Positions 8,538 to 20,903 of a stretch of DNA of 64,000 nucleotides are shown here, piece by piece. The position numbers were made by a program, and so were the translations under genes. This DNA is from Chytridium lagenaria (Eukaryota > Chytridiomycota > Chytridiomycetes > Chytridiales > Chytridiaceae): positions 62,001 through 126,000 of the forward strand of contig JAHLKC010000112.1 of NCBI GenBank assembly GCA_025449115.1, in the 5' to 3' direction. The notes under the pieces are model-generated. The model did no database searches. It was not told where the DNA came from and worked only from the letters and a program-made list of their open reading frames with translations. Numbering within the stretch: position 1 is the first letter of the stretch; each line of letters begins with the position of its first letter.

Positions 8538-11185
8538 CGCCTCTATCTCTCCCCACATGAGCATCCGCCCTTATCGGCACCCATTCAGCAGGCTCACTTC
8601 TCCCCGGCTGTTCTAATTGGTAAAACGGTATCTTCCCGTTCGTTGCGAAAGGAAACGGTCGGAAAAGCGTGGAGCCGGTTATGGAGGTTAGATTGTCGGT
8701 TTGGATGGAGGTGTGAAGGTCGGAGAGGGAGACGACTGTGCCGCCTTCGTAGGAGGTGGGTTGGTAGGGGTAAGGGGTTATGGGAGAGTAGGTGTAGGTT
8801 CGGACTTTGTGAAAGTGTTGGAGGGCTCTGCGGAGTGGAAGAAGGGGTTGAGAAGGCGTTAAGCAAAACGGAATAGGAGGTTTACAAAGTGGTAAAAGTT
8901 CGGCCGATGACGAAAGCAGGCGAATACTCTATAGTTGGGCCGCTGAAAGAAGAAAGAAAACCTTACCTTACAAACGTCCCACAAGTCGATCCACACAACC
9001 CATTACTCACAACTGCAACTCCCTCAAAACTCCTCTCCAGCATCTTCCACCACCTCCCCGTCCTCGCTACCGCCTTATACCCCGTACAATTTAAATGAAA
9101 TCGGTTCGTTAAATCCTCCGCAACGCCTCCGACCCATCGTCTGGTTCCTGGTGAAAATATCTCCTCGCTGCTAACGACCCGTTCGTCTCTCCCATTGCGG
9201 AGTTTACGAGTGGAAGAATGGAGACAAAGGGTTTTGGGTGCCGTTGGCGAGAAGACGGAGAGGAGAGAGGGCGCGGAAGGTGTAGTTGAGGGGGGAAGGG
9301 GGTTTGAGGAACAAGCCCTAAGTTGAAAAGTTTTAGCGCCACTATCCTCGTTTTTGGTTTGCTATTACCAAAGACGGGGTAAAACGGGTTGTTTTTTGTG
9401 AAACAGAGAAACACGCAGAAAACCACAACCAAAAAAACTATAAAGTATTCGTACCTGCGCAATCGCCATTCCCAAACACACAATCCCTCCTTCATTATTA
9501 CTCACGTCAATAATCAACCTTGTCACATTCAATCTCTGCAACTCCAAAAGCGATGCCATGACATCAGACAATAAATTAACATGCGTCTCGAGACGAGTCT
9601 GGTTTGGCCGTTTCGAGTAAGGCGTGATAGCTGAAAACATCTACCAATTCCATTAAGAATGAAAAGGAGCTCTCACAGGTTACCCAAACTCCCGTATTCT
9701 CGTTGAGTTTAAACGTAGCGCCATTGGGGTACGTCGATATAGGAGTGTACTCGTCGTCTCGTATAATCGTTGAAATGGCTTGGAGTTGCTTCACCGGGAA
9801 TACCGCATCACCTTTTCTTGTCTCCTCAAAATTTCTCATCGGCTCATACGTCTCCATCGCTGCCTCAATCTCCTCATCATCAACTCCAATCCTCTCCCAA
9901 AACGTTTCCCCCACATCGCGTCTCACCTCCCCCACCCAACCCCCACCATACGTCCTACACTCTCATTCCGTGTCCCTCCTCCATCCCGTCTCACAAACGT
10001 GTCCTCTCTAGCCCCACAAAATGTATTATAATACGCCACCGACCCTTTCCCCAAAATCCTATGCACGCCAGCCCCCTCTAGGATCGAAGCGAACGGCACA
10101 GTAACCTCTTTGAAAACGTTTAACGGGCTTCGAAAACGATAGGTCACGGTAGAGGAGTGGATGAGATGCGCGGGGCGCACGTAGGAAAGCCCGTCGAGGG
10201 AGCGAATACCGTCTCGCCATGTATACCGGGATAGCATAAAGTTGAATCTCGATATGGGATCTTTGGACATGCCTGAAGCATCCGCCAACGTTTGGATAGC
10301 GGTCTAAAACGCTATTTCAGCAAAGCCCGTAAGTGGAAGAAAAATAAGAAAGGAGCGGAGAAAGATATACCACTGCATCCACCCCATCAATCTCATCCAC
10401 ACTCCACCCTAAAACCTCTGTCACGTTCACACCAATCCCCTCCCAAAACCGTTCCATCTTCCCCTTAAACCCTTCATCACGGTCCATCGCAAAATCACTA
10501 TTCCTCGACGTCCCCTCCTTCACATAAATCACTGGTCGTCCTCCCCCGTCTTTAACAGCAAGTACCCAAGGCAGCATATGCGCGACCCCCCCAAAACAAG
10601 ATGGATGGTAAGAGATATGTGGATCGTTTAGACGCGTGAGGACGTTTTGGATGGTGATGTGGAAGTTGTAGAGAGATGGGGTGGTAGGTGTAGGAACGGT
10701 AAGGTTTTCAAGAGGGCGATAATGTCGATTCGGGAAGGGTGGAGTGGGGGATTAGAGGATTTAGCGAGGTTAAGAAAAGGGTATCTAAGATATAGTTAGC
10801 GCGGATTTGTTTCTCAAGCCTTACACTGCGAAATACGACATCAACGCTGTGATCTGCGTCATTCGTTCCTCATGCGTGACAGGGAAAGATTGGAAACAGG
10901 ACATGAGATTATCGTAGGTTGTGATGGTGAGGTGTTTTTGGTGATGATAAGGCTGTGCAGGCATCGCCCATTGATGGGGGAGGGGGAAGGTATATTGCTG
11001 GCCAGTCGTTAGTGTTAGACACGTTTACTAGTCGAATACCTCGTGGGACGGAGATCAATTCAGATGGGCGAGGCCCGGAGGCTGCAACGGCCGATAACAG
11101 GAGCAAGCCTGTATTGTTAGTACATCAGGGGAGATGAAAAGCGTGTACCTGCGGACACCCATCCATAGCCTGCCCGTATCGTCAT
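8425..11185 (-). CDS. secreted S41-family serine protease
   Basis: Multi-exon gene. The ATG at 11183-11185 opens an exon that, joined over a 47 nt intron, gives a signal-type segment (GLLLLSAVAASG). Then come TYDNLMSCFQSFPVTHEE, a Cys/aromatic S41 N-terminal motif, and LNDPHISYHPSCFGG. The catalytic core reads RLIIDVSNNEGGIVCLG and, about 9030-8970, VVSNGLCGSTCGTF, whose S is the expected S41 nucleophile. A C-terminal region (EWVPIRADAH) matches fungal S41 ends. S41 enzymes cleave extended polypeptides; the signal peptide suggests an extracellular or vacuolar role. One base seems missing in the C run at 9929-9933. After ADAHVG the frame runs through the 68-bp tandem duplication and stops at a TGA at 8425-8427, so the true C-terminus may have been altered by that duplication. 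Intron borders are approximate. Confidence 0.7.
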
Positions 11186-11447
11186 TCGACATAGGACCAA
11201 TAAAGTAACAACGGCACCACGAGTACCCGATATTGAATTGGGGTTGCATGTAGATCAATTGATTGTTTGGTACCGGAATAATAATATGTCCAATCTTGAG
11301 GTCAGGAAATCAAGTGTAATTTGCGTAAAATCACCAGTGTGTAAATGGAATAACCTTTTTGGGTTTTATATTAATCTACACCCGTTACATATTCTCGCGT
11401 CCACAGAAAAATCCATTGAATGTTAAAACAGCCTCCACCACGTCTAT
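11186..11447. other. short gap, no gene seen
   Basis: Lies between the 5' end of the S41 gene and the 3' end of the ABC gene, both minus strand. AT-rich, no supported coding. Confidence 0.4.
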
Positions 11448-13403
11448 TCACTCCCTCACCATCTTCACAACCCTCCCTTTCTCAATCTCAATCCTACAAT
11501 CCACAACATCTGGTATCTCCTCCACATGATGCGTAACAAACACAAGCGCCTGCTCTAAACTCAACCCCGTACGTAACCACGCATGCACGAGCTCAACATG
11601 CGTCTCATCAAGTCCTTGGAACGGTTCATCCAATGATAATAAGGGGTGGTCGTTTGACCTGAAAAAGGACGAAACAAATGAACAGGAAGCGAGATATAAG
11701 AACCGAAAAATACGTGATGGAAGAAGTGTCGGGATAATGGACTTACCAACGCCCTCAAGATCAAACCAAACCTCTGCCCACCCATCGACTCTCCAAAAAA
11801 CCCTCGTTGTCCCCACTCCTTCCCCGCCTCCCCCATAACCTCCCCCACAAATCTTTTAACCCTTTCCATCTCCTCGTCTTCAACATTCTTCCTAACCCTC
11901 CCGGCCTCATCCAACCCGGAAGCCACTACCTCGTAATTACTGACAACCCTGCCCAAAGATCCTTCACGAAGCTGCTGTCGTAATGCTGCAACGAAATGCA
12001 TGTGAAGTTCGGGTGAAACGTGACCGATGCGACGTTTAATGTCCCAGATAGATTCACCGGTTCCGCGACGACGGGAGAAGAGGTGAAGAATGTTGGAGAA
12101 GGATTGAGGGTGGTCGCCTACGAGAAGGGAGAGAAGGGTGGTTTTACCTGAGCCTAAGAAGATGTAGGTTACATGCGAGAAGAGCCAAACGCTAGACTGT
12201 AAAAGAAAAGGAGAATAAAAAACCGACAGACACGGGTTCATAAACAAGACGACGAAAACGTTACAGATAAAATGATTTTAAAAAGCATCAAACCATTTGG
12301 TCCTGATAAAGCCCACCTCTCCCCCTTCTCCACCCTCCAGCTAATCCCGTCCAGAATTTTCCCACCCTCAACCGTTACAACCTTCACATCCTCCATCTCC
12401 ACAATCGCTTCCCTCCGTTCCTTTGTCTTTATTTCCTTCTTCGTAACATGTTTCTTGATATCTAATAACCCCGCAAACCCTTCTTTTGGACCTTGATACG
12501 CCAACTTTGCAATTGTCGAGATGGAGGACATGGGTTATCCAAGGTGGAAGCGGATCTTGGGGGCGGAGGAGGAGGAGAGGTGAGAGGAAGGTATTGTGGG
12601 AGGTGGGAAGTTCGGATAATATTTGGGAGAGGGTGAAGCGGCTTTGAACGTCAAGGCCCACTAACACAGCATTAGAATGTGAGATAATCGCAGTTTATGA
12701 GGAACAGCAACTCAACTAAATGGTTCATCCAACACCACCATTCTCCATCCACGCCGTCTCACATCCCCTACAACCGTTTTCAAAATCCGTCCACGCCTCA
12801 TCTGTCCATTTGATAACCTCAACAAAGGCAATCCCAACAACGTCTCACTGATTCCCATTCTATCCATCAAATCCTCAACGTCCTCCCCAAGTACGTTTTT
12901 CAGATCCTGCAATACAACCGGTGCATCTGTAACAGATGCGGTGCGAAGCCGTCGAGACGGCCGGTCAAGGAGGTAATCCGCTAATGTGATATCATCTGGA
13001 TCCTCTCATTTATTATTAGGCTTAAAAAAAAAAAAAAGGCTTTTGGTACCTGATAACTTGCGTATCGCTCATGTAGCCCCCTTCCAGAGTACCCAAAGCT
13101 TTTCGATTCTTCACTGAACGATACAATACCGACGACTTCTTCGGCGGTGGATGGGGCACCGGATTGGTTGAACCATGTTGCAGTTGGGATGGAGTGGAGA
13201 CCAGAGAGGGCTTCTCCGAGGGTTGTTTTACCGGATCCGACGCGACCGATGACAGCCCATCGTTCCGTTGGTTTGAGAGTGAGTGAGAGGGATGTGAGGA
13301 TAGGTGTTGGTGGTGATGAAGGTGACGATGAGGGGAGACGACGGGCGATGGTTGATTTTAGGCATTGGAAGATCATCTCGTCATATTTACAATATCCTGA
13401 CAT
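11448..13403 (-). CDS. soluble twin-domain ABC ATPase (ModF/YDR061W-like)
   Basis: Two ABC ATPase domains and no membrane segment. Domain 1: GRVGSGKTT (Walker A, about 13230), signature LRLSNGQMRR, then WRMVVLDEPFS (Walker B, about 12730). Domain 2: GSGKTTLLSLL (about 12140), a helical region, a degenerate signature G-E-S-M-G-G-Q, LLSLDEPFQGLD (Walker B, about 11640) and VTHHVEEIP (switch histidine), ending at a stop at 11448. Several short introns. The order and lack of transmembrane domains match the family of yeast YDR061W and bacterial ModF, whose substrate is not settled. The start at 13403 leads straight into a plausible N-terminus (MSGYCKYDEMIFQCLKS). It is divergent from the diflavin reductase gene with 174 bp between starts. 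Cytosolic location is inferred. Confidence 0.7.
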
Positions 13404-13577
13404 TTCTCAGCCTGGATTTTTGCTCTCAACATTTTCCTGAGGTTTCACGGTTTCACCCCCAAATCATGCTGAAATATCTTTTTGGCTGAAAGTATAAAAA
13501 GGTAGAGGAGTTTGGACAAAAGCCCCTCACACACAGGAACATCCCCAGGACTTGAGGTTTCTGACTCGAAGGAAAGA
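13404..13577. promoter_or_regulatory. bidirectional promoter between ABC ATPase and diflavin reductase
   Basis: Only 174 bp separate the two divergent start codons. It contains TATAAAA at 13493-13499 on the plus strand, about 80 bases before the reductase ATG. No other gene fits. Confidence 0.5.
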
Positions 13578-15995
13578 ATGGCCGTCTCCACAGATACTGA
13601 CCTCTGCGATACCGTTACTGTGATCTACGCATCACAGACGGGAAATGCGGAATCCATCGCAACGCATCTGCATCAAGAGTGTGTTGCAAAGGGATTCAAG
13701 TCTGGTGGTTTATCATCATTCGATGGGTTGGAGAAGGTGTGGACTCTCGATTTTGAATCAAACTTACCACATTGAAATGTCCGCATGGGCAAACGATGTT
13801 TTCTTCGGCCTTGTTCTTTCATCCACTAACTCATGGTCAGGCTGCCCTCCCCGCAGGCTCCACAGTTTTAATCATCGTCACCTCAACAACAGGTGACGGA
13901 GATCCTCCCGACAACTCTTTTAAATTTGGGAGATGGCTTCGACGTATTAAACCCGAGGAGGCTGCGCTTCGTGTGAAGGGACGCAAGTTCACGATCTTGG
14001 GACTGGGGGATACCAATTACACGAATTTTAATCAACCTGCGAAGAAGCTGGAGAAGAGACTATTGGAGTTGGGCGGAGTTGCATTTTATCCAAAAGGGTT
14101 GGCGGATGATGGGACGGGGTGGGTTCAATAGTTCTGTTTCTATTTACATTGGGAAGATGCTGATGATTGTGGTGATGGTTTTTAGGTTGGAATTAGTTGT
14201 TGATCCATGGATTGAGGGACTCTGGCCTGTCCTGGAAACCGTCGCCGTCAAATCTGACTCAACCGCTGCTTCAGCCGAAAGTGTTAAAGACGAAATCTCT
14301 ACGGAAACTACCGACGTACTGTCGACAACCCTCAAATCCACCTTGACCCTTTCTGAACTCGACGTTACATTTACTGAAGCTTTCGACACTTACCTTAATG
14401 TCATGATTCCGGACCATCTCCGCGTCCGACCCGTCAATCTTGATGGCATTGTTCCTGACTCTCTACCTCCCATCGCCGACCTCAAAAAAGTTCCCGACGT
14501 TGCCCCAAATCCTTTTACCTGGGTCCCCGAACCCTCTCCTGCAACTTACTCCATAGATACCGCAGTTATCTCCACCAAGACCGCTCCCTCCTCCTTTACC
14601 CCCTCCGCACCCGGTACACAACCCCCCAACTTTTTCTCCCCAACCTCTCGCCCTATCCCAGAAATCCCTATGACTTCCGCCCCATACACTTCCACCTCCC
14701 CCTACGCCGCCCGTATCGTCTCCTCACGCACCATCACCTCCAATAACCCCCGCACCCACGAACTCACCGTGGACATCCGCACTCTATCAACCCCATCCCA
14801 CCCTTACACCCCTGTCCCCGGTGACGCTCTCGGCATCCACGCCCCAGTCCACGACATCCACATCACGCAACTCGTCAAACTTCTCCACTGGTCTCCCACC
14901 AGCCTCCTCTTACGCGGCACATTTACCAACCCCCCATCTTTTATCCCATCAACCCAAACCACGCTTTACCACACCCTTCGTACACTTCTTGACCTAACGC
15001 CACCCCTCCGAAAACCCTTCCTCCGCGTCCTCGCAGATCACGTCACAGATCCCCTCGAACGCCATCGCCTCCTCTATCTCGTGTCAAGTGACGGTGCAGC
15101 TGCTTTCAAGACCCTCAAGACGAGAATCCACGGTATTGCAGAGATTCTTGCGACACTCGCGATAAGCGTGGAAGGGTTGACTTTTGAGCGTGTTGTGGAA
15201 GCATGTGGAGGTGCTGTGACACGATTTTATTCAATCGCGTGGAGGTACCCCTCATCTGCGACTAAATTCATCAGTGACACGAAATGCGTGTACGAGGATG
15301 TCTCGCAAGGCGTTGGGTATGTCTCCCTTGTGTGTTCCGTGGTGGATGGTATGGAATCCGGCAAGTACGTTCGCGGTCTCGCCACGCCGTTCCTTGAAAG
15401 CGGTGGTGACGCTGGTGTAGTCCAAGTGTTCCCCAAACCCCCCAGCATGACGTTTAGGTTGGACGACAAGGTATTTGATGTGAAGCGATGGGTGATTGTA
15501 GCGAACGGGACGGGGTTGGCGCCGTTTTTAGGGATGTTGCAGGAGTTGGAGGGACGAGAGAGTCGGGGACGGGTGGAGGAGGTTTGGGTGTTTCATGGAC
15601 GACGGTGGGAGGAAGAAAGTGGGTATGTGGGTGGGTGAAGGAGAGGGTGGGAGGTAAAGTTGGAGGACGGGTTGTGGAAGCGGTTTCAAGGCCGGTGGAA
15701 GGGAGTGGGGTTTATGTGCAGCATAGAGTTGCGGAGTTGGGGAGTGAGGTTTGGAGGATGGTGAAAGATGGGGATGCTGGTGTTTATGTGTGTGGGTGAG
15801 TAGAATTCTTTCTTTGTTTTCTCGTTAAGCGCGTTATTGACTTTTTGATGTTAGGTCCGTTGCTATGGCGAAGGATTTGCATATGACACTGTGTGAGGTT
15901 GTGGTGAAGGAGGGTAGTGTGGATGCTGCGGCAGCAAAAGGTTTTGGACGGAGCTCGAGCAGAAGGGCCGGTATATGAAGGATGTGTGGGGATGA
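13578..15995 (+). CDS. diflavin reductase, methionine synthase reductase-like
   Basis: N-terminal flavodoxin domain: VTVIYASQTGNAESIATHL and, after a clear intron (13737-13840), VTSTTGDGDPPDNSFKFGRW and LGLGDTNYTNF, the FMN loops. LELVVDPWIEGLWP follows the second intron (14119-14185). The FAD part has R-F-Y-S-I-A near residue 500 and the NADPH part has ANGTGLAPFLGML and V-Y-V-C-G. The wording of the flavodoxin domain is that of methionine synthase reductase, which reactivates cobalamin-bound methionine synthase; NADPH-P450 reductase would carry an N-terminal anchor, absent here. Two one-base breaks are seen: a G run near 15629-15635 and a T run at 15942-15945. With the second repaired the protein ends with the family-typical RYMKDVWG at 15995; as written it stops at 15978. 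The last intron is 15796-15854. Confidence 0.8.
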
Positions 15996-16795
15996 ACTGG
16001 TCATGGTTGTTTTGTTACTTATAAACGACGTTGTTTCTTTTATCTTTTGAAATAAATATAATGGGACTTGTTCTCCCACCTCCGAATCCATTTTTGATGT
16101 TGTCAAACTTACCTCACAGATATATGAGGACATCTTAACCTTTATCCGATGGACGACACCATATGAGTGGTTAGGATACATTTTGATGAGCAATAACCGA
16201 CTTTAGAGGACTAAACGCAAAATGGGAAAGGCATACCATGGAAGCAATTAAGGATTCGGACACGGTGCTCGGTATAGGTATTGGCAGGGCGTTGTTACAT
16301 ATTTACTTCCTTATTAATAGCGTTTCACGCGTTTGATAAACTAAAATGACAACAAAAAAGTAACCGATAGAATCCTAGCTTTAATGGATTCAAGAAAGAG
16401 AAGAAATATACAGCTAAATGGAAGTGAAAGGAAAGACCGTGAATGATGGGTAAAAATCAAAAAGTTACAAGAACATATGCAGCGAAAAGAGTGTGAAAAA
16501 GTATCGAAAGTACGAAAGAAAGTAAGAAACACGATAAACGATTAGCAGCCCCCCTCCCTGCCCCCTCGGCCCCCAACCCAGAAAAGACCCCCATATGCCC
16601 GTGAGCCCCTTTCAAAACAAAAACAAACGAAGAACATTGATGTACGCACATGTTTGAAAAAGGGCGAGAACGTATCAATCAAAGCCCATCCCCTCACCGA
16701 TCGTTCATCATGAACCCCCATCAATCGTGACCTCACTCATCTTCAATTGCAAACCCCACCAGCACACACACAAATTCCTTGACTCGCATCACACA
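15996..16795. other. 800-bp gap, no gene seen
   Basis: Contains AATAAATA at 16051 on the plus strand, a possible polyadenylation signal of the reductase gene. The remainder is AT-rich with weak minus-strand open frames that show no conserved motif. The part near 16700 may be the 3' UTR of the small secreted gene. Confidence 0.4.
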
Positions 16796-16990
16796 TCATC
16801 CCCTGCGGACAAGTGGGACCCCCGCGTTACAAGGTTTATTGACGCATCTTCCGTTAACGCAAGACTGTGTTGATCGGCATGTCGGACTGCAATATGTGCT
16901 TGAGGCGCCTGAACCGAGACCGGGGAGGGCAGTTGCGAATGTCGCGAGGAAGGTGAGGAGGAGGAGGAGGAAAGAGAGGTTGAAGTGCAT
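16796..16990 (-). CDS. small secreted cysteine-rich peptide (64 aa)
   Basis: The ATG at 16988-16990 starts a strong signal peptide (MHFNLSFLLLLLTFLATFA, cut probable after A-T-A). The mature part is about 42 residues with five cysteines in YCSPTCRSTQSCVNGRCV and K-P-C, ending at a TGA at 16796. A TATATA element lies at about 17020 on the minus strand, some 30 bases before the ATG. A longer open frame reaching 17155 has no signal peptide and spans this TATA, so it is rejected. The C-x3-C-x5-C-x4-C spacing is knottin-like, but no family is recognised. Function unknown; secreted location is inferred. Confidence 0.6.
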   Translation of the reverse strand: MHFNLSFLLLLLTFLATFATALPGLGSGASSTYCSPTCRSTQSCVNGRCVNKPCNAGVPLVRRG

Positions 16991-17703
16991 GGTTGGTTTT
17001 GTGTGGGGAGTTGGTGGTATATAGGTTGTATGTGTTGGGTTGGTGATGTTGATTGTGGGGGATTGAGGGGTAAGGAAGTGAGGTTTATGTAGGTAATTTG
17101 ACAGGTCAAAATCCAAAAGACACCCCAGGGTACTCCTCGATCTGCTTTTTGACACCGTTGCCGATTCATATAAACCCCCCGGTTTTTCGTCCCTGGATGG
17201 TAATATTTGGTAAGAATGGAAAGGGATGGATCGATATTAGAGTTTACGATCGCAGGTCGCCGATACGGTCTTTGTTGGCTTAACCCTCCGATCTCAGGAC
17301 CTCACGACCACCTCTGTCATCTATCTTCTACGTCAAACACCTTCAACAAAACACTTCGAAATCAAAAGAAACATACACGAATTGGTATACACAGCTTTTT
17401 GTTATCGACATCACCAGCCAACCAGCTGCGAATAAAAGATACACCAACCGCCAACGATAGAAGAAAAGATATAAAAAGAAAAAGAAAGTGGGCAAAAACA
17501 ACCCAGAAAGAAAGCATAGACCATACATCACCACACATAGATAAAGTGCACGATAAAAATACAGGGAGGGTAGGGAAAAAGATATGCAAGAAATACAAGC
17601 TTCCGAAAAAAAAAAGGACAGGATAACAAAAAAAGATAAGGAAGAAACGGGCTTGGGAAAAAGTGCTAAAAGCCTTGATAAACCCCAACCCCGCTATACG
17701 GAT
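16991..17703. other. gap, no gene seen
   Basis: Upstream region of the small peptide gene and the 3' region of the cyclin gene. The stretch 17340-17640 is A-rich on the plus strand (Lys-rich in all frames) and its open frames look like low-complexity shadows. Confidence 0.4.
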
Positions 17704-18158
17704 TCACATAATGCGACGACGGTACAGTCGCGGCATCGGTAATCCATACATTGGAGGCGGCATATAAGAGTGATGCGCCACATGTCCCCTCGTCACATCC
17801 GGGGACTCTCGTCTCGGTGGTACCCCCCAACCACTCTGATGCAATTGTTTCTGTTTTGCATCTCCAATACTTCCTACTGACGCGCGCTTGCTAATGACGG
17901 GAGATACAGGGGACGGTGGTTGGAATTTTGGGGGAGGACGATGGTGGGTCATAGCTGCGGCTGTTAGGGCTGCTGCTGCGGAAGCAGAGGCGGCGATGGA
18001 GATACGAAAGAGATGGTCGATCCACGCGTCATATTGTTCAGGAAGGACGTGCAGGTCCCAGCGGAGTTCAGCGAGGAATTCAGCTTCCATGATCTAAGAA
18101 AGAAAAATGTTAGGCAATTAACTCCGTGAAAAGTAACTAAATGAAAGGAAAGGAAAAC

Positions 18159-18189
<31 letters not shown>

Positions 18190-20903
18190 TAACATTTAAC
18201 CTCCCCAACTCTACTCCAGCAACATCGGCCCAAACTTACTGGTATACCTCGCATCATCAAACATCTTATTCGCAACAACCATCGCCGCCAAGAACACCCT
18301 CATCTCAGCACCTTTCCCCAAAGCCGCCTCAGGCCGTCTCTGCCTCAAACGATCCAAATACATCAAAGACACCGCGACAAGCGGAGACGGGGTTGCAGTG
18401 ACTTTAACCAAATGCGCCACGAATGAACGGAAAGACGCTGATGGGTCTTGATCGACAGAGGACGAGCGACGGGAACGACGAGGGGTAATGTCTTCATCGC
18501 TGAAATCGTCAGACGGGTGGGGGGAGGTGGTGCGGGTGGAGTTAGAGCGGCTGCGTTGACGCGGAGCTTTAGCCTTTTTGACTTTAAGTGCCGTAGGATC
18601 CAAATGGGTGCACCCCCACGCAGTCGCCATGTACAAGCACACAATATCTGGAAGATCGAGTGCCGATAGCGACGCAGGTGAAGGTGGCGGAATGGGTGGA
18701 GGTGTAGGCGTACGTCCCTTCATACCGTTCTGAAATAACCTTTGACGAGCAGGCTCGCTTGAGAGGAACGAATAGTTTCCGCCAGTGAACTTTTGAGCAA
18801 ACGCCTCATTGGGTGCGGTCTTAACGGAATCCGCGACAGGAATAGAGGAATTTGAACCTCCACTTCCAGTTCTTCTTCTCTGGAAAGTCCCGATCGGGAC
18901 AGGTGGTGGGGGATGCATAGGGGGCGGATGAGCCAAAGGTGGAAGATGATGGGGTTTCATGCTCATCTTCCCTAGGACCGCCTGCTGTTGCTGCTGCTGC
19001 TGTTGCTGTGAAGCCATGAAAGCCTGATTTTCCGCTAATAACCTCATAAGCTGCCTATCAACCTGTCCAGACCCCATCGACGCTCTAACAGCCCCAGCGT
19101 TGGCCTGCGCCGTCTGCTGTGTAGGTTTCCAGACCCTCACTCCACTCGCTGAAAGAGGGCGTGGGATCTCCTGACGTGTAGGTGCTAGTTGTAGTTCCGA
19201 GAGATCAACCTCGTCTTCAAGAACAAACGAATAAAATCCAGAGTCTGTACGCGACGACGACGACCCACCCTTGTGATCGGTGGATTGGGTGGAGCGCATG
19301 GATGCAGAGGAAAGTGGTCGCGGAATCGTGCTGTTGTTACGGTGTGGCGTGGACGGGGATGGGATTGAATTGGCTCTCACGGGTGAAGGGACCGAGTCGA
19401 TACGGCGAGGTGGAAGTATGGAAGGAAGTGTAGAAGATTCGGTGGAGAGGGTAGATGTGGAAGATGAAAGATGCGATAAAGTGGCAGACTTTTGAATGCT
19501 TGAGACCACTTGTGGCAGCTTTGAAGCACTATTGCCGCGTTGTTGTTGGTCGTTGACAGAGTCGATAGCTTGTCTCTGCTGATGCGGCTTCAAACTTTCT
19601 CTTGATCTCTGCTGACGAGTGTGATGACGACCATCATCCGCTTTAAAAGTTTCTCCACCAAACTCTCCCTCCATCACTTCACTGTGGATGCGGGAACGAC
19701 TGCGTGGACGGGAGACGGCGGGGTCTTGGGAGACAACGGCAACAGACCCGAAAGCCATTGGAAGATGCGACGATGCGAGTGGATTGTCTCCCTTTAAGAG
19801 AATGTGGAGGAAGAAGACGGAGGGGCGGCAGTACCCGTCGTTGCATGAGGCAAAGTATCCCGATGCTGCTCCCTCTGCTTCCACAACCCCTTTAGCCTCC
19901 CAAATTCCATCGGCTGATGCTGTTGCTGTGATTCAGAGGGAGAGCGAGGCGACGGGACTTTCCAGAACCGACCCCTACTGCGCCCCTTATCGGCTTCCTC
20001 AACAACCCCTTCGGCTGGCCGCCAAGCACCCCAAACTCCACCATTTGCATCCGCAGTGATGGTGTCTACATCCATTGTTCCTGCTGAAGACTGGCGTAAG
20101 CGTGGAAGGCGTCCCCATACAGTCGCTGACGAGGAGGAGGATGCAGGTGGTGAAGATGGGGAGGGGAGGATGGACGAGTGACGTGGAGATGACGTTGCGG
20201 AAGTGGACGATGGATGAGCCCGCATGTGTGAGTTGGCGGGAATGGCGGGAATGGCGGGAATTGAGCGGGTGTTGGATGTGAACGATGGTTTGAAGGTGGA
20301 CGGAAGCATGTCTGACTGTGTACGTGTTCTGCGAGGTGGTTTCGCTGGTGGTGAGGGCGAAGGAGAGATGGAGGAGAAGCGGTGATGATGAAGACGAGTG
20401 TGGTGGTGGAGATGGGAGATGGACTGTGGAGTGTATGTGGAGGAAGGAGGAGGAGGCTGGAGAGGTTCGTGAGATGGAGAAAAGGAGGAATAATCCCGAG
20501 GATGATGATGTAATCGGTGGCTATGTGGTGAAGCTGTTCGGTGTGTGTCCAGAGAGAGTTGGTCCAAGGCGAGAATGGAGGAAGCGATGGACAGCGGATC
20601 CCTTGAGACAAAAGGACGAGATGCAGCTGGTGATGGTGATGATGATAATGTTAATGACGGCTGTTGTGTAAATGATCTAGAGATGGTTGTTGTGTAGTTT
20701 GTGGTTGAAGCAAGTGATGTTGAGCGAAGTGGATAGTGGTGTAGGGAATAGGGGAAAGACGAAGGGTTTGAATAGGAGTAAGACACTGGAGGAGAAGGGT
20801 CCACGCTCAACAACTGCACGCCGAGGGTGGTGTTGAATGATGAGGTACGAGTGCGATGTCGATCACCCATGGCTGTTGCTGTGGTGCTGGTGGTGCTGGT
20901 CAT
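17704..20903 (-). CDS. Pho80/PCL-type cyclin with long disordered N-terminus
   Basis: About 1000 residues. The N-terminal 800 are Ser/Pro/His-rich and disordered, with a polyglutamine run near 19000 and many S/T-P sites. The cyclin box is C-terminal: DLPDIVCLYMATAWG, SFVAHLVKVTATPSPLVAVS, LMYLDRLRQR, FLAAMVVANKMFDD, then Y-T-S-K-F and, after a frame break, L-G-R-L-N-I-M-E-A-E-F-L-A-E-L-R-W-D-L-H-V. That is the helix 3-5 pattern of Pho80/Pcl cyclins, which activate a Pho85-type kinase. The break is explained by one missing base in the A run at 18232-18234, which restores F-W-A-D-V-A-G-V-E between the halves. The next intron carries the 30-base poly(A) tract. A first intron or break lies near 19800-19850. 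The C-terminal tail (18060-17704) is Pro/His-rich. Confidence 0.7.
18157..18186. repeat. poly(A) tract of about 30 bases
   Basis: Uninterrupted run of A on the plus strand (T on the coding strand) inside the last intron of the cyclin gene. It would act as an extreme polypyrimidine tract. The length is likely unstable in sequencing and in replication. Confidence 0.9.
18984..19012 (-). repeat. CAG/CAA repeat encoding polyglutamine
   Basis: The cyclin coding strand has about ten consecutive Gln codons, mixed CAG and CAA, in the disordered N-terminal region. Confidence 0.8.

Noticed and set aside
8403..8876. 157-codon plus-strand open frame
   Set aside because: The opposite strand carries the S41 C-terminal region (TPYPYPPTSYEGGTVVSLSD), so the plus frame is a shadow.
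15617..15657. A 41-nt intron in the diflavin reductase
   Set aside because: Possible (GTGGGT...AAAG), but one added G near 15629-15635 retains a family-like W-V-K-E-R-V-G-G-K segment that an intron would remove. Left open but not preferred.
18205..18242. A 29-nt intron (GTAAGT...TAG) in the cyclin gene
   Set aside because: Adding one base to the A3 run at 18232-18234 turns the 'intron' into the expected cyclin sequence F-W-A-D-V-A-G-V-E in frame with the next exon, which is simpler than an intron of that size.
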